NCBI GenBank assembly: GCA_945483525.1
Contig: CALYRV010000062.1
Location: 1 to 10,494, forward strand
Source of the DNA: an uncultured Verrucomicrobiota bacterium
Lineage (GTDB): Bacteria; Verrucomicrobiota; Kiritimatiellia; RFP12; UBA1067
Direction of reading: 5' to 3'
DNA length: 10,494 nt
Shown here in pieces: positions 1 to 5,987 of this stretch. The notes below the pieces were generated by a model. The model was not told the DNA's origin, searched no databases, and worked only from the letters and a program-made list of their open reading frames with translations. Position 1 is the stretch's first letter. Every line of letters begins with the position of its first letter. A program made the translations under genes and the position numbers.

Positions 1-114
1 GGCGATTCGGCGCTGGTGCTCGCTAAATCCGCGTCGGATGCGCCGCGGATTTCCGCCGACGCTGTGCAGGCTGCCGAATCGACTCCGCCTCTGCGGCCTT
101 CACGTTGTGCATGA
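1..114 (+). CDS. Possible C-terminal end of an unidentified upstream gene (partial)
   Basis: Frame 1 is open from the window edge for 37 codons and stops with TGA at 112-114. The inferred tail is rich in Ala, Ser and Pro and has no motif I recognise. The codons are mostly G/C-ending like the neighbours, which is the only coding evidence. Frame 2 is also open here (to about 131), so the frame choice is uncertain. The same stretch holds nested inverted repeats (arms 3-11/73-81 and 25-33/44-52), so it could instead be structured noncoding sequence. No function is proposed. Confidence 0.3.
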   Translation, partial: GDSALVLAKSASDAPRISADAVQAAESTPPLRPSRCA

Positions 115-163
115 AATGAAAATGGGATAAGGGTCCTATCTGTGCCGTTGAGCGGACGGATTA

Positions 164-172
164 TGGTATAAT
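164..172 (+). promoter_or_regulatory. Extended -10 promoter (TGGTATAAT) of gltX
   Basis: TGG followed by a perfect TATAAT at 167-172 makes a TGN-extended -10 element. No good -35 box lies at the standard distance; TTGAGC at 148-153 is too close. Transcription would be expected to start near 178-180, leaving only about 2-4 nt before the gltX ATG at 182. The same motif recurs before three other transcription units in this window. Confidence 0.7.
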
Positions 173-181
173 ATTCAATGT

Positions 182-1498
182 ATGGAAAACATCAGAGTTC
201 GTTTCGCCCCGTCGCCGACGGGCAAGGTTCATATCGGCAATATCCGTGCCGCAATTTACAATTGGCTTTATGCCCGCCATGTCGGCGGCAAGTTTCTGCT
301 CCGCGTCGAAGACACCGACCTCGAACGTTCTACGCCAGAGGCGATTCAGGTGCTGTTTGAGTGCATGAAATGGCTCGGGCTCGACTATGACGAAGAGGTC
401 TTTTATCAGACGAAGAACGTGAAGCGTCATCTCGAGGTCGTTGATCAGCTGATCGCGTCCGGCCACGCCTACAAGTGCGAGAAGACTTCGCGGGACGGCA
501 AGACTGGTACGGTCGTGATGTTCAAGATGCCCAAGGAGGGTGTCATCGAATTCGACGATATCGTTAAGGGCCATATGGCGAAGAAAGCCGAGGATATCCA
601 GGATTTCGCAATCGTCCGCAGCGACGGCTCGCCGATCTTTCACATCGCGAACGTCGTCGACGACATCGATCAGGGTGTTACCCACATTATTCGTGGCGAT
701 GATCACGTCGAAAACACCTTCAAGCATATCTGCATCTTCAAGGCGCTAGGTGCGCCCGTGCCGAAGTACGGGCACCTCTCGATGATCGTCAATCAGCAGG
801 GCAAGCCCTATTCGAAGCGCGACGGCGCCGCTTTCGTCGGCGAGTATCGCGAGCAGGGTTATCTCCCTGAGGCGCTCTTCAACTATCTCCTCCTCCTCGG
901 CTGGCATCCGGAAGGCGACCGCGAGGTCCTTACCCGCGAAGAGATGATCAAGGAGTTTGAGCTCGAGAAGGTGCACGTCACCGCGGCGATGTTCGACCCC
1001 AAGAAGCTCGCGTGGATGAACGGCGAGTACATCAAGCGGATCCCGGCGGACGAATTCAAGTCCGAGCTCAAGTCCCGTATCTTTGGTCTTGTTCCCTCTG
1101 TGTCGCGTGACGAGGCGTGGTGGGATTATCTCGCGCCGCAGGTGCAGGTCAGGACCAAGTTCCTAACCGACATCGGCAAGGGTCTCGAATTCCTCTTCTC
1201 CGACGAATTCCCCGTCGACGAGAAGGCGGTCGAGAAGCGGCTGAAGAAGGAGGGCGCGAAGCAGGCGCTCGAGGACGTGATCGCGCTGTTTGAGAAAGTC
1301 GTAGATTGGAAGGCGCCGGCGCTCGAGGAGTGCGTGAAGACGCTTTCGCAAGGTAGCGGCATGGGCCCGTGGGTGCATCCGATCCGCGTCGCTGTTTCCG
1401 GGCGCGGCGAAGGCATCGGGCTTTTCGAGATGTTGCAGCTCCTCGGTAAAGAGAAGACCCTCTCCCGGCTCAACGGGGCGCTCTCAGTCTGCGTATGA
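182..1498 (+). CDS. gltX: Glutamyl-tRNA synthetase
   Basis: Class I aminoacyl-tRNA synthetase that charges tRNA-Glu (and in many bacteria tRNA-Gln) with glutamate in the cytoplasm. The 438-residue product opens with the nucleotide-binding signature FAPSPTGKVHIGN; HIGN at residues 17-20 stands for the HIGH motif. LLRVEDTD follows at 39-46, and the KMSKS-type loop is KPYSKRDG at 208-215. The segment GYLPEALFNYLLLLGW just after it is typical of GltX. The protein is a little shorter than the common 460-500 residues, mainly in the C-terminal anticodon-binding part. The start at 182 gives the canonical N-terminus. An out-of-frame ATG lies 4 nt upstream at 178. No Shine-Dalgarno is visible, and the promoter position suggests a nearly leaderless mRNA. 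The stop overlaps the next start (ATGA), implying translational coupling. Confidence 0.96.
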   Translation: MENIRVRFAPSPTGKVHIGNIRAAIYNWLYARHVGGKFLLRVEDTDLERSTPEAIQVLFECMKWLGLDYDEEVFYQTKNVKRHLEVVDQLIASGHAYKCEKTSRDGKTGTVVMFKMPKEGVIEFDDIVKGHMAKKAEDIQDFAIVRSDGSPIFHIANVVDDIDQGVTHIIRGDDHVENTFKHICIFKALGAPVPKYGHLSMIVNQQGKPYSKRDGAAFVGEYREQGYLPEALFNYLLLLGWHPEGDREVLTREEMIKEFELEKVHVTAAMFDPKKLAWMNGEYIKRIPADEFKSELKSRIFGLVPSVSRDEAWWDYLAPQVQVRTKFLTDIGKGLEFLFSDEFPVDEKAVEKRLKKEGAKQALEDVIALFEKVVDWKAPALEECVKTLSQGSGMGPWVHPIRVAVSGRGEGIGLFEMLQLLGKEKTLSRLNGALSVCV

Positions 1499-2460
1499 CG
1501 CTCTATGTCGGATACAAGGCGTCGGATATCAAGCCGGAAATGCTTGGTGACGACTCCGTCTTCCATACGCTCGACGTCTATCATCGGCACGCGATCGAGA
1601 AGGTGCATCACGCCAGGGCAGTCTGTTCGCCGCACTTGCCGGAAGGGGAGTGGGACAAGGTCTGCTGCTTGACGGGGCCGAAGCTGATGAGCGGCGAGCT
1701 GTCGCTCGATATGCTGCAGGAATGTCACCGGATCGCCGATAAGTGCGGCTGCAAGGTCGAGGTCCGTTTCGTCGGCAGAGAGCGCGACCGCAACGACCTG
1801 CTCGACAAGGTCAGGGACCGCACCGACCGCGTGTTCAAGGCGGAATGGCCGGCGAGCGTCCCAGGCGGCAGTCAGCTGACGTTCACCTCGTATCCCGGCT
1901 GTTTCTGTCACCGCCGCCTCGACGAAGGTGGGCTCGCCTTGGCGGAAGTGGTCACGAGGGAGTTGAAGTCGCGAGTTGAAGTTGAAGATCGGAAGCTTAG
2001 ACTTCTTGATATGGGGTGTGGTTGCGGGTTGGTAGGGTTTCTAATCACCGACTACATAAGGAAGAGTTCACCCTCCGCTCTTCAACTTGAGACTTCAACT
2101 TCATCCTCGCCTCTTGACTTGGTCCTCGTGGACAGTCATAGCCGTGCAGTGGAGGCGGCGGAGGAGAACTCGCGGAAGTTCGGCATTCCGGCGGAGGTGA
2201 TTCTTTCTGATAATGGCACGCCCGCGAAAATGGATGGCACGTTCGATGTCTTCGTCGGTAATCCTCCGTACTACAGCGATTATCGGATCGCGGACGTCTT
2301 TCTCGAGACCGCGAAAAGGGCGCTCAGACCGGGAGGAATCTGCTATACTGTATGTAAGAACGCCGCGGGTCTCGAGCCGGTGCAGAAGAAGTATTTCCCC
2401 GAAGTGAATATTATCAAACGGAGAGGTTATGCCGTTCTCAAATCGATTTCATGTGCTTGA
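1495..2460 (+). CDS. RsmC/RlmG-like class I SAM-dependent methyltransferase
   Basis: Probable rRNA guanine-N2 methyltransferase of the MTS (RsmC/RlmG) family. The 321-residue protein has an N-terminal domain of about 130 residues, then the family hallmark SYPGCFCHRRLDEG (132-145). The SAM-binding motif I LDMGCGCGLVG is at 171-181 and the catalytic-type NPPYY at 256-260. LRPGG and a C-terminal RRGYAVLKS close the Rossmann fold as in RsmC. The exact target base cannot be told from sequence. Two segments look like additions to the family core: about residues 156-168 just before motif I, and about 190-208 (Ser/Thr-rich) between helix A and strand 2. Both are encoded by 7-bp-periodic repeats forming a 21-nt inverted pair. 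It starts at ATGA overlapping gltX and ends 32 bp inside the next gene, so the three are probably co-transcribed. Confidence 0.85.
   Translation: MTLYVGYKASDIKPEMLGDDSVFHTLDVYHRHAIEKVHHARAVCSPHLPEGEWDKVCCLTGPKLMSGELSLDMLQECHRIADKCGCKVEVRFVGRERDRNDLLDKVRDRTDRVFKAEWPASVPGGSQLTFTSYPGCFCHRRLDEGGLALAEVVTRELKSRVEVEDRKLRLLDMGCGCGLVGFLITDYIRKSSPSALQLETSTSSSPLDLVLVDSHSRAVEAAEENSRKFGIPAEVILSDNGTPAKMDGTFDVFVGNPPYYSDYRIADVFLETAKRALRPGGICYTVCKNAAGLEPVQKKYFPEVNIIKRRGYAVLKSISCA
1961..2100. repeat. Heptad-repeat inverted pair inside the methyltransferase gene
   Basis: The 21 nt at 1961-1981 are the reverse complement of 2080-2100 with two mismatches, at the central positions. Each arm is built of GTTGAAG-like units, and the left arm continues as a further GTTGAAG unit to about 1987. 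The 98 bp between the arms code for motif I of the methyltransferase. The reading frame is kept through both arms. Confidence 0.75.
2420..2426 (+). promoter_or_regulatory. Shine-Dalgarno GGAGAGG for the M50 protease
   Basis: GGAGAGG ends only 2 nt before the ATG at 2429, closer than usual. It is nevertheless the only purine-rich site near a start that gives the expected N-terminus, and it lies inside the 3' end of the methyltransferase gene. Confidence 0.45.
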
Positions 2461-3169
2461 CGCGTTTGGAATTCCTATCTACGTCAACATTTCCTTCGTG
2501 TTTCTGCTGATCCTGTTCGTGGTCGACATGAATTCGTTCAGTGTCGGTGTCGGCTGTGCGCTAGTGTTGGCGATCTCGATTGCTCTTCATGAACTCGCGC
2601 ACGCGCTGACTGCGCGGCTTTTCGGGTATAGGACGCGCGACATCACGCTTTCTCTGCTCGGCGGATGTGCATCGCTTATCGCCCTTCCCCGGAAGGGATG
2701 GCAGGAGTTTCTGACGGCATTGGCCGGTCCGCTGATGAGCTTTGCGATATCAGGGTCGGTATTGGCGCTGGATATTATCGGCGTCCCCGTTCGCAACGAA
2801 TGGCTACGCGAGGTGCTGAGGTATGCATTTGCAATGAATATGATCCTTGGAATCTTCAATCTGCTGCCGGGATTTCCAATGGACGGCGGCAGGATCTTCC
2901 GCAGTATCATGCGCATCTTTATGAATCGCGCCCATGCCACCTTTATCGCCATGTGGGTCGGCAGGGCTGTCGCAGTGCTGATCGGTCTGCGCGGACTCTG
3001 GTCGGTGCTCAATCATGGTCCGTTCGGGTTTATCACGATCATGATCGCGTGGATGATTTGGAAGGAGGGCTATCGCGAATATCTACTGGCGAAGCAGGAG
3101 GAAGACTTCCGTAATTGGAGTCAAGACGATTTCGAAGCTCGCGTCTCCCCACCGCCGTACGATCGCTGA
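2429..3169 (+). CDS. Site-2 protease family (M50) intramembrane zinc metalloprotease
   Basis: A polytopic membrane protein of 246 residues. The zinc site HELAH is at residues 54-58 in the first half of a hydrophobic helix. The third metal ligand is expected at D152 in NLLPGFPMDGGR (144-155), the second M50 signature. A conserved LAGP lies at 98-101, and the N-terminus FGIPIYVNISF matches the usual start of this subfamily, supporting the ATG at 2429. There is no PDZ or CBS domain, so it resembles the minimal SpoIVFB/Rip-like proteases rather than RseP. The substrate is unknown; such enzymes cleave membrane-bound regulators. The gene overlaps the methyltransferase by 32 bp in another frame. The hydrophilic tail after about residue 212 is probably cytoplasmic. 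Confidence 0.9.
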   Translation: MPFSNRFHVLDAFGIPIYVNISFVFLLILFVVDMNSFSVGVGCALVLAISIALHELAHALTARLFGYRTRDITLSLLGGCASLIALPRKGWQEFLTALAGPLMSFAISGSVLALDIIGVPVRNEWLREVLRYAFAMNMILGIFNLLPGFPMDGGRIFRSIMRIFMNRAHATFIAMWVGRAVAVLIGLRGLWSVLNHGPFGFITIMIAWMIWKEGYREYLLAKQEEDFRNWSQDDFEARVSPPPYDR

Positions 3170-3185
3170 TTGCCTAAATTCTGCA

Positions 3186-3215
3186 TTGACGGCGTGAGTA
3201 AGATTTTGGTATACT
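3186..3215 (+). promoter_or_regulatory. Promoter of the tRNA-Thr/tRNA-His transcription unit
   Basis: TTGACG (3186-3191) and TATACT (3210-3215) are separated by 18 nt, and TGG directly before the -10 adds an extended element. The predicted start near 3222 lies about 6 nt before tRNA-Thr. It is the best full sigma70-type promoter in the window. No other clear promoter is seen before RNase P RNA, so it may drive the whole 3228-4523 unit. Confidence 0.75.
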
Positions 3216-3227
3216 ACATTATTACAG

Positions 3228-3303
3228 GCCAGGTTAGCACAGTTGGTAGTGCGGCTCATTCGTAATGAGCAGGTCGGGGGTTCGAGTCCCTTACCTGGCT
3301 CCA
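3228..3303 (+). tRNA. tRNA-Thr (anticodon CGU)
   Basis: A complete cloverleaf. The 7-bp acceptor stem (GCCAGGT/ACCTGGC) is perfect, D stem GCAC/GTGC, anticodon stem GCTCA/TGAGC, loop TTCGTAA with anticodon CGT, and T arm with loop TTCGAGT. The discriminator base is T and the CCA end is encoded (3301-3303). It reads ACG codons. It is followed after 3 nt by tRNA-His. Confidence 0.95.
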
Positions 3304-3306
3304 GTT

Positions 3307-3384
3307 GGCGGGAGTAGATCAATTGGTTAGATCAACAGATTGTGATTCTGTGGGTTGCGGGTTCGAGTCCCGTCTCCTGCCCCA
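3307..3384 (+). tRNA. tRNA-His (anticodon GUG)
   Basis: A cloverleaf with the His-specific extra G at position -1 (3307) facing C73 (3381). The acceptor stem contains one G-T pair, the D stem is GATC/GATC, the anticodon stem ACAGA/TCTGT and the loop TTGTGAT, giving anticodon GTG. The T loop is TTCGAGT and the CCA end is encoded. Both tRNAs here carry genomic CCA. Confidence 0.95.
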
Positions 3385-3405
3385 GTTTGAAAAGGAAATC
3401 GGGAA

Positions 3406-4131
3406 ATGACGGTCGTTGAAAGTTTGATTGAACTGCAGGAAGTTGACGGGCGTATCCGCGAACTCGAGTCTGAACTCAAGGATCTCCCCGTGCGCAAAGC
3501 GCAGGAAACGGCGCGACTTTCTGGCGTCTCCGCCGATCTGCAGGCCGCCAAAGCTAATCTCGATTATGTCAATCAGCGCGTAAAGAATCTTGAGGCTGAT
3601 GAACAGTCGCTTAAGGAGAAGATCCAGAAGCTCAAAGCTGATCAGATGAACCTTAAGTCGAATAAGGAATATCAGCAGTATTCGGTACAGATCGATATGG
3701 TCGAGCACGATCGCGAGACGACTGCGAACAACTGGGAGGCGGCAAGTGATGATATTCCGGCTGCGCAGGCTCGTCTTGATGAGGCGCAGGGGAAGTATGA
3801 TGCCGCGGCAGGAGGTGTGAAGGCCTACTGCGACGAAATTGATGAGCGTATCGCGTCCGTCCAAGCCGAACTCGCCGAAGCGACCAAGGAGCGTGTAGAG
3901 AAGGCGAAGGCGGTGAATGATCCGAAGTTCATGCTTTATTACGAGCGTCTTCGCACCAAGCGCTGGCCGGTTGTCGTTCCGCTGACCCATGATGGTGTCT
4001 GTGACGGTTGCCATCTCGTTCAGCCGCCGAGTGTCGCTCAGCTCGCTGATGCCAACGCCAAGAACGGCGAGGCCGGCAAGCCTCAGGGAATTGTCGCCTG
4101 CACGATGTGCGGTCGCATTCTCTATCGCTGA
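3406..4131 (+). CDS. Coiled-coil protein with C-terminal C4 zinc ribbon (COG1579/CT398-like)
   Basis: A 241-residue protein of two parts. Residues 1 to about 170 are charged and heptad-like, predicted as a long antiparallel coiled-coil hairpin, and include the family-typical SNKEYQQ at 85-91. The C-terminus carries four cysteines in CDGC (199-202) and CTMC (232-235), forming a zinc ribbon. This is the architecture of COG1579, which includes chlamydial CT398 and Helicobacter HP0958 (FlgZ). Described members act as chaperone-like adaptors or putative nucleic-acid binders, and no enzyme activity is known. A purine-rich AAAGGAAA stands about 8 nt before the ATG, which lies 21 nt after tRNA-His. 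It is followed directly by RNase P RNA, suggesting shared transcription with tRNAs and rnpB; any role in RNA metabolism is inference. Confidence 0.85.
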   Translation: MTVVESLIELQEVDGRIRELESELKDLPVRKAQETARLSGVSADLQAAKANLDYVNQRVKNLEADEQSLKEKIQKLKADQMNLKSNKEYQQYSVQIDMVEHDRETTANNWEAASDDIPAAQARLDEAQGKYDAAAGGVKAYCDEIDERIASVQAELAEATKERVEKAKAVNDPKFMLYYERLRTKRWPVVVPLTHDGVCDGCHLVQPPSVAQLADANAKNGEAGKPQGIVACTMCGRILYR

Positions 4132-4146
4132 TCTTTGAAAATTCCC

Positions 4147-4523
4147 GTTGAAGTGGTTCGCGGGGGACCGATCGAGCCTGTGAAAGCAGGGTAGGAAAGT
4201 CCGGACTCCGCAGGACAGGTGATCGGGCTGTAATGGCCCGGGGGCACGGGGCAAACCCGTGCGATAGAGAGTACCACAGAAACATACCGCCCTCCGTTGT
4301 TGATCCGCGAGGATCACGAAGGAAGGTAAGGGTGAAAAGGCGGTGTAAGAGACCACCGGCGCGATAACACGCGTGCAAGGCAAACCTTCACCGGAGCAAG
4401 ATCAAATAGGGGAACGACTGGCTGTTCGTCGGGTGTCCGCAAGGACTAAGTTCCCGGGTTGATTGCTTAGAGGAATGATCGGATAAAACAGAATCCGGCT
4501 TACTCCTCGCGTGCCACTTCAGC
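4147..4523 (+). ncRNA. rnpB: RNase P RNA, bacterial class A
   Basis: Catalytic RNA of RNase P, which removes 5' leaders from pre-tRNAs. Hallmarks in order are GGAAAGTCCGGACTCC (4195-4210), ACAGAAACATACCGCC, GGTAAGGGTGAAAAGGCGG, GAGCAAGATCAAATAGGGG, AGAGGAATGATC, and ACAGAATCCGGCTTA near the 3' end. P1 closes the molecule: TGAAGTGG (4149-4156) pairs with CCACTTCA (4514-4521), and CGCGGGG pairs with CCTCGCG just inside. Pairing can continue outward to about 4137/4532, so the exact ends are approximate. A GGGT before the GTCC-GCAA-GGAC hairpin may be the L15 GGU that binds the tRNA CCA end, fitting the CCA-encoding tRNAs upstream. It starts about 15 nt after the zinc-ribbon stop codon with no clear promoter of its own. 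Confidence 0.95.
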
Positions 4524-4531
4524 GGGAATTT

Positions 4532-4540
4532 TGGTATAAT
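4532..4540 (+). promoter_or_regulatory. Extended -10 promoter (TGGTATAAT) of the mutase gene
   Basis: TGG plus a perfect TATAAT at 4535-4540, with no convincing -35. The expected start at 4546-4548 touches the ATG at 4549, so the transcript should be leaderless. The element begins where the extended P1 pairing of RNase P RNA ends. Confidence 0.75.
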
Positions 4541-4548
4541 CCAGATAT

Positions 4549-5928
4549 ATGGGATTCTTTAAGGCGTACGATATGCGTGGTACTTTCGGGACCGATTTCG
4601 ATCTCGAGACCGCGTATAAGGTCGGAAGGGCTCTTCCGAAGGTTGTCAAGGGTGGAAAATGGCTGGTTGGGCGCGATTGCCGCGTCACTTCCGCCGCGAT
4701 ACGTGATGCGCTCGTGAAGGGGCTTTTGGAAGCCGGCGCCAAGGTGACTGACCTCGGGCTCTGCACCACGCCGATGGTGTATTACTTCACCGCGACGGAC
4801 GGCTTTGACGGTAGCGTCATGATCACCGCTTCGCACAATCCGCCGTCCGATAACGGACTCAAGGTCTCGATGCGTACCGCTCTGCCCGTCGGCTATGCCA
4901 ACGGACTGAACGAAGTCGAGAGCACCGTCGCTGCAGACAATTCCGATTATGCGGAAGCAAAAAGGAGAAACGAGACGGAGGTGGACGATGGAAAGTTTGT
5001 CTCTCGCTATGTCGAGTTTCTCAAAAGCAAGTTAACCGCCAATTTCTCTTTCTCCGCCTCTTCTCATCCGCTTAAGATAGGCGTCGACTGCTCCAACGGC
5101 ATGGCGTCGCTGCTGGTGCATGACGTTTTTCCAGATGCGGTCGTCATCAACGATACGCTGGACGGATCGTTTCCGAACCACTCTCCGAATCCGCTCAAGG
5201 CCGAAGCGCGCGAGCAGATCGCCGCGCTCGTGCGGGAGCGTAAGCTCGACTGCGGCATCATCTTCGACGGTGATGCCGATCGCGCGATGTTCGTCGACGA
5301 GAACGGAGGTTTTATCCAGCCGGATTATCTGATCCCGATTATCGCCAGTACTTTTGGCGATGCCTGCGGTTCCAGGATTATCCACGATGTCCGTACCTCG
5401 CGGGGCTCAATCGAGATGATCCGCGAGATGGGGTGCGAGCCGGTGATGGTGCCAGTCGGGCACGCCTTCGCGAAGCCGAAGATGCGTGAGACCGGTGCGG
5501 TCTGCGGCGGCGAACTGGCGGGACACTACTACTTCCGCGAGTTCTTCGGCTGCGATTCCGCCTTCCTTGCCGCGATTCACGTCCTTGCCGCGTTCGCGAG
5601 GTTTAGGTTGGAGGTTGAGAATGGAGTTTCAACCTTTTCTGAAATGATGAAGCCGATAATCTCGCGCTATGCGAATTCCGGCGAGCTGAACTTCAAGGTC
5701 GAGGATAAGGATGCGGCGATTGTCAGGGTTCTCGCTTTCGCCGCGGCGAATTTGCCGCTGGAGGTTTCGCGTAGTACGATGGACGGCATCCGGATCGAGT
5801 ACGACGAGGGCTGGATCAATGTCCGCAAGTCGAACACCGAACCGTATCTCCGGCTCATTGTCGAAGCGAAGACGGAACCGCTTATGCAGGAATGGGTGCG
5901 TGTACTAACTGAAGCTATTGCAGGATAG
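4549..5928 (+). CDS. Phosphomannomutase/phosphoglucomutase (alpha-D-phosphohexomutase)
   Basis: Interconverts hexose 6-phosphate and 1-phosphate, supplying mannose-1-P or glucose-1-P for nucleotide sugars and envelope polysaccharides. The 459-residue protein has all four family signatures. They are the phosphoserine loop TASHNPP (S95), the metal-binding DGDADR (240-245), the sugar-binding GGELAGH (320-326, Ala in place of the usual Ser) and the phosphate-binding RKSNTEP (426-432). The bifunctional ManB/AlgC type fits best; sequence alone does not settle mannose versus glucose. The ATG at 4549 gives the canonical FKAYDMRG N-terminus and has no Shine-Dalgarno, consistent with a leaderless mRNA. 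Residues about 351-363 are encoded by a heptad repeat that fills a surface-loop position before the C-terminal domain. Product use may link to the NDP-sugar dehydratase at the window's end. Confidence 0.93.
   Translation: MGFFKAYDMRGTFGTDFDLETAYKVGRALPKVVKGGKWLVGRDCRVTSAAIRDALVKGLLEAGAKVTDLGLCTTPMVYYFTATDGFDGSVMITASHNPPSDNGLKVSMRTALPVGYANGLNEVESTVAADNSDYAEAKRRNETEVDDGKFVSRYVEFLKSKLTANFSFSASSHPLKIGVDCSNGMASLLVHDVFPDAVVINDTLDGSFPNHSPNPLKAEAREQIAALVRERKLDCGIIFDGDADRAMFVDENGGFIQPDYLIPIIASTFGDACGSRIIHDVRTSRGSIEMIREMGCEPVMVPVGHAFAKPKMRETGAVCGGELAGHYYFREFFGCDSAFLAAIHVLAAFARFRLEVENGVSTFSEMMKPIISRYANSGELNFKVEDKDAAIVRVLAFAAANLPLEVSRSTMDGIRIEYDEGWINVRKSNTEPYLRLIVEAKTEPLMQEWVRVLTEAIAG
5599..5634. repeat. 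Heptad repeat with hairpin inside the mutase gene
   Basis: Five units of 7 bp with GGTTGRR-like sequence. GGTTGAG then AATGGAG is exactly the two-unit module found, in the same register, at the uppS/cdsA junction; the shared exact match is 16 nt (5611-5626 and 9079-9094). GGTTGA at 5613-5618 can pair with TCAACC at 5629-5634, with the core GGAGTTTC between. The frame stays open. Confidence 0.75.
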
Positions 5929-5971
5929 AATGTGCTGGGAACGATTATGCTATTGGCCGTCGTTCCGCTCT

Positions 5972-5978
5972 GGGGGGA
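5972..5978 (+). promoter_or_regulatory. Shine-Dalgarno GGGGGGA deciding the PHP-gene start
   Basis: The G run is 9 nt before the ATG at 5988 but touches the TTG at 5979. It therefore favours the ATG. Confidence 0.55.
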
Positions 5979-5987
5979 TTGGATCTC

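Noticed and set aside
178..360. Forward open frame starting at the ATG at 178
   Set aside because: Out of frame with gltX, whose protein is unmistakable from 182; low-complexity Arg-rich translation is a shadow.
2343..2350. TATACT -10-like sequence inside the methyltransferase gene
   Set aside because: No TGG extension or -35 partner, and it lies within a conserved coding stretch; judged chance.
3319..4383. 354-codon reverse-strand open frame
   Set aside because: It runs across tRNA-His, the zinc-ribbon gene and RNase P RNA, all confidently placed on the + strand.
5043..5075. Possible eighth heptad array (TTCTC/CCTCTTC-like) in the mutase gene
   Set aside because: Pyrimidine-rich and vaguely periodic, encoding a Ser-rich loop, but the units do not match well enough to claim.
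5929..5987. Promoter before the PHP gene
   Set aside because: Only weak candidates (TAGAAT, TATGCT) without extension or -35; read-through from the mutase gene is simpler.
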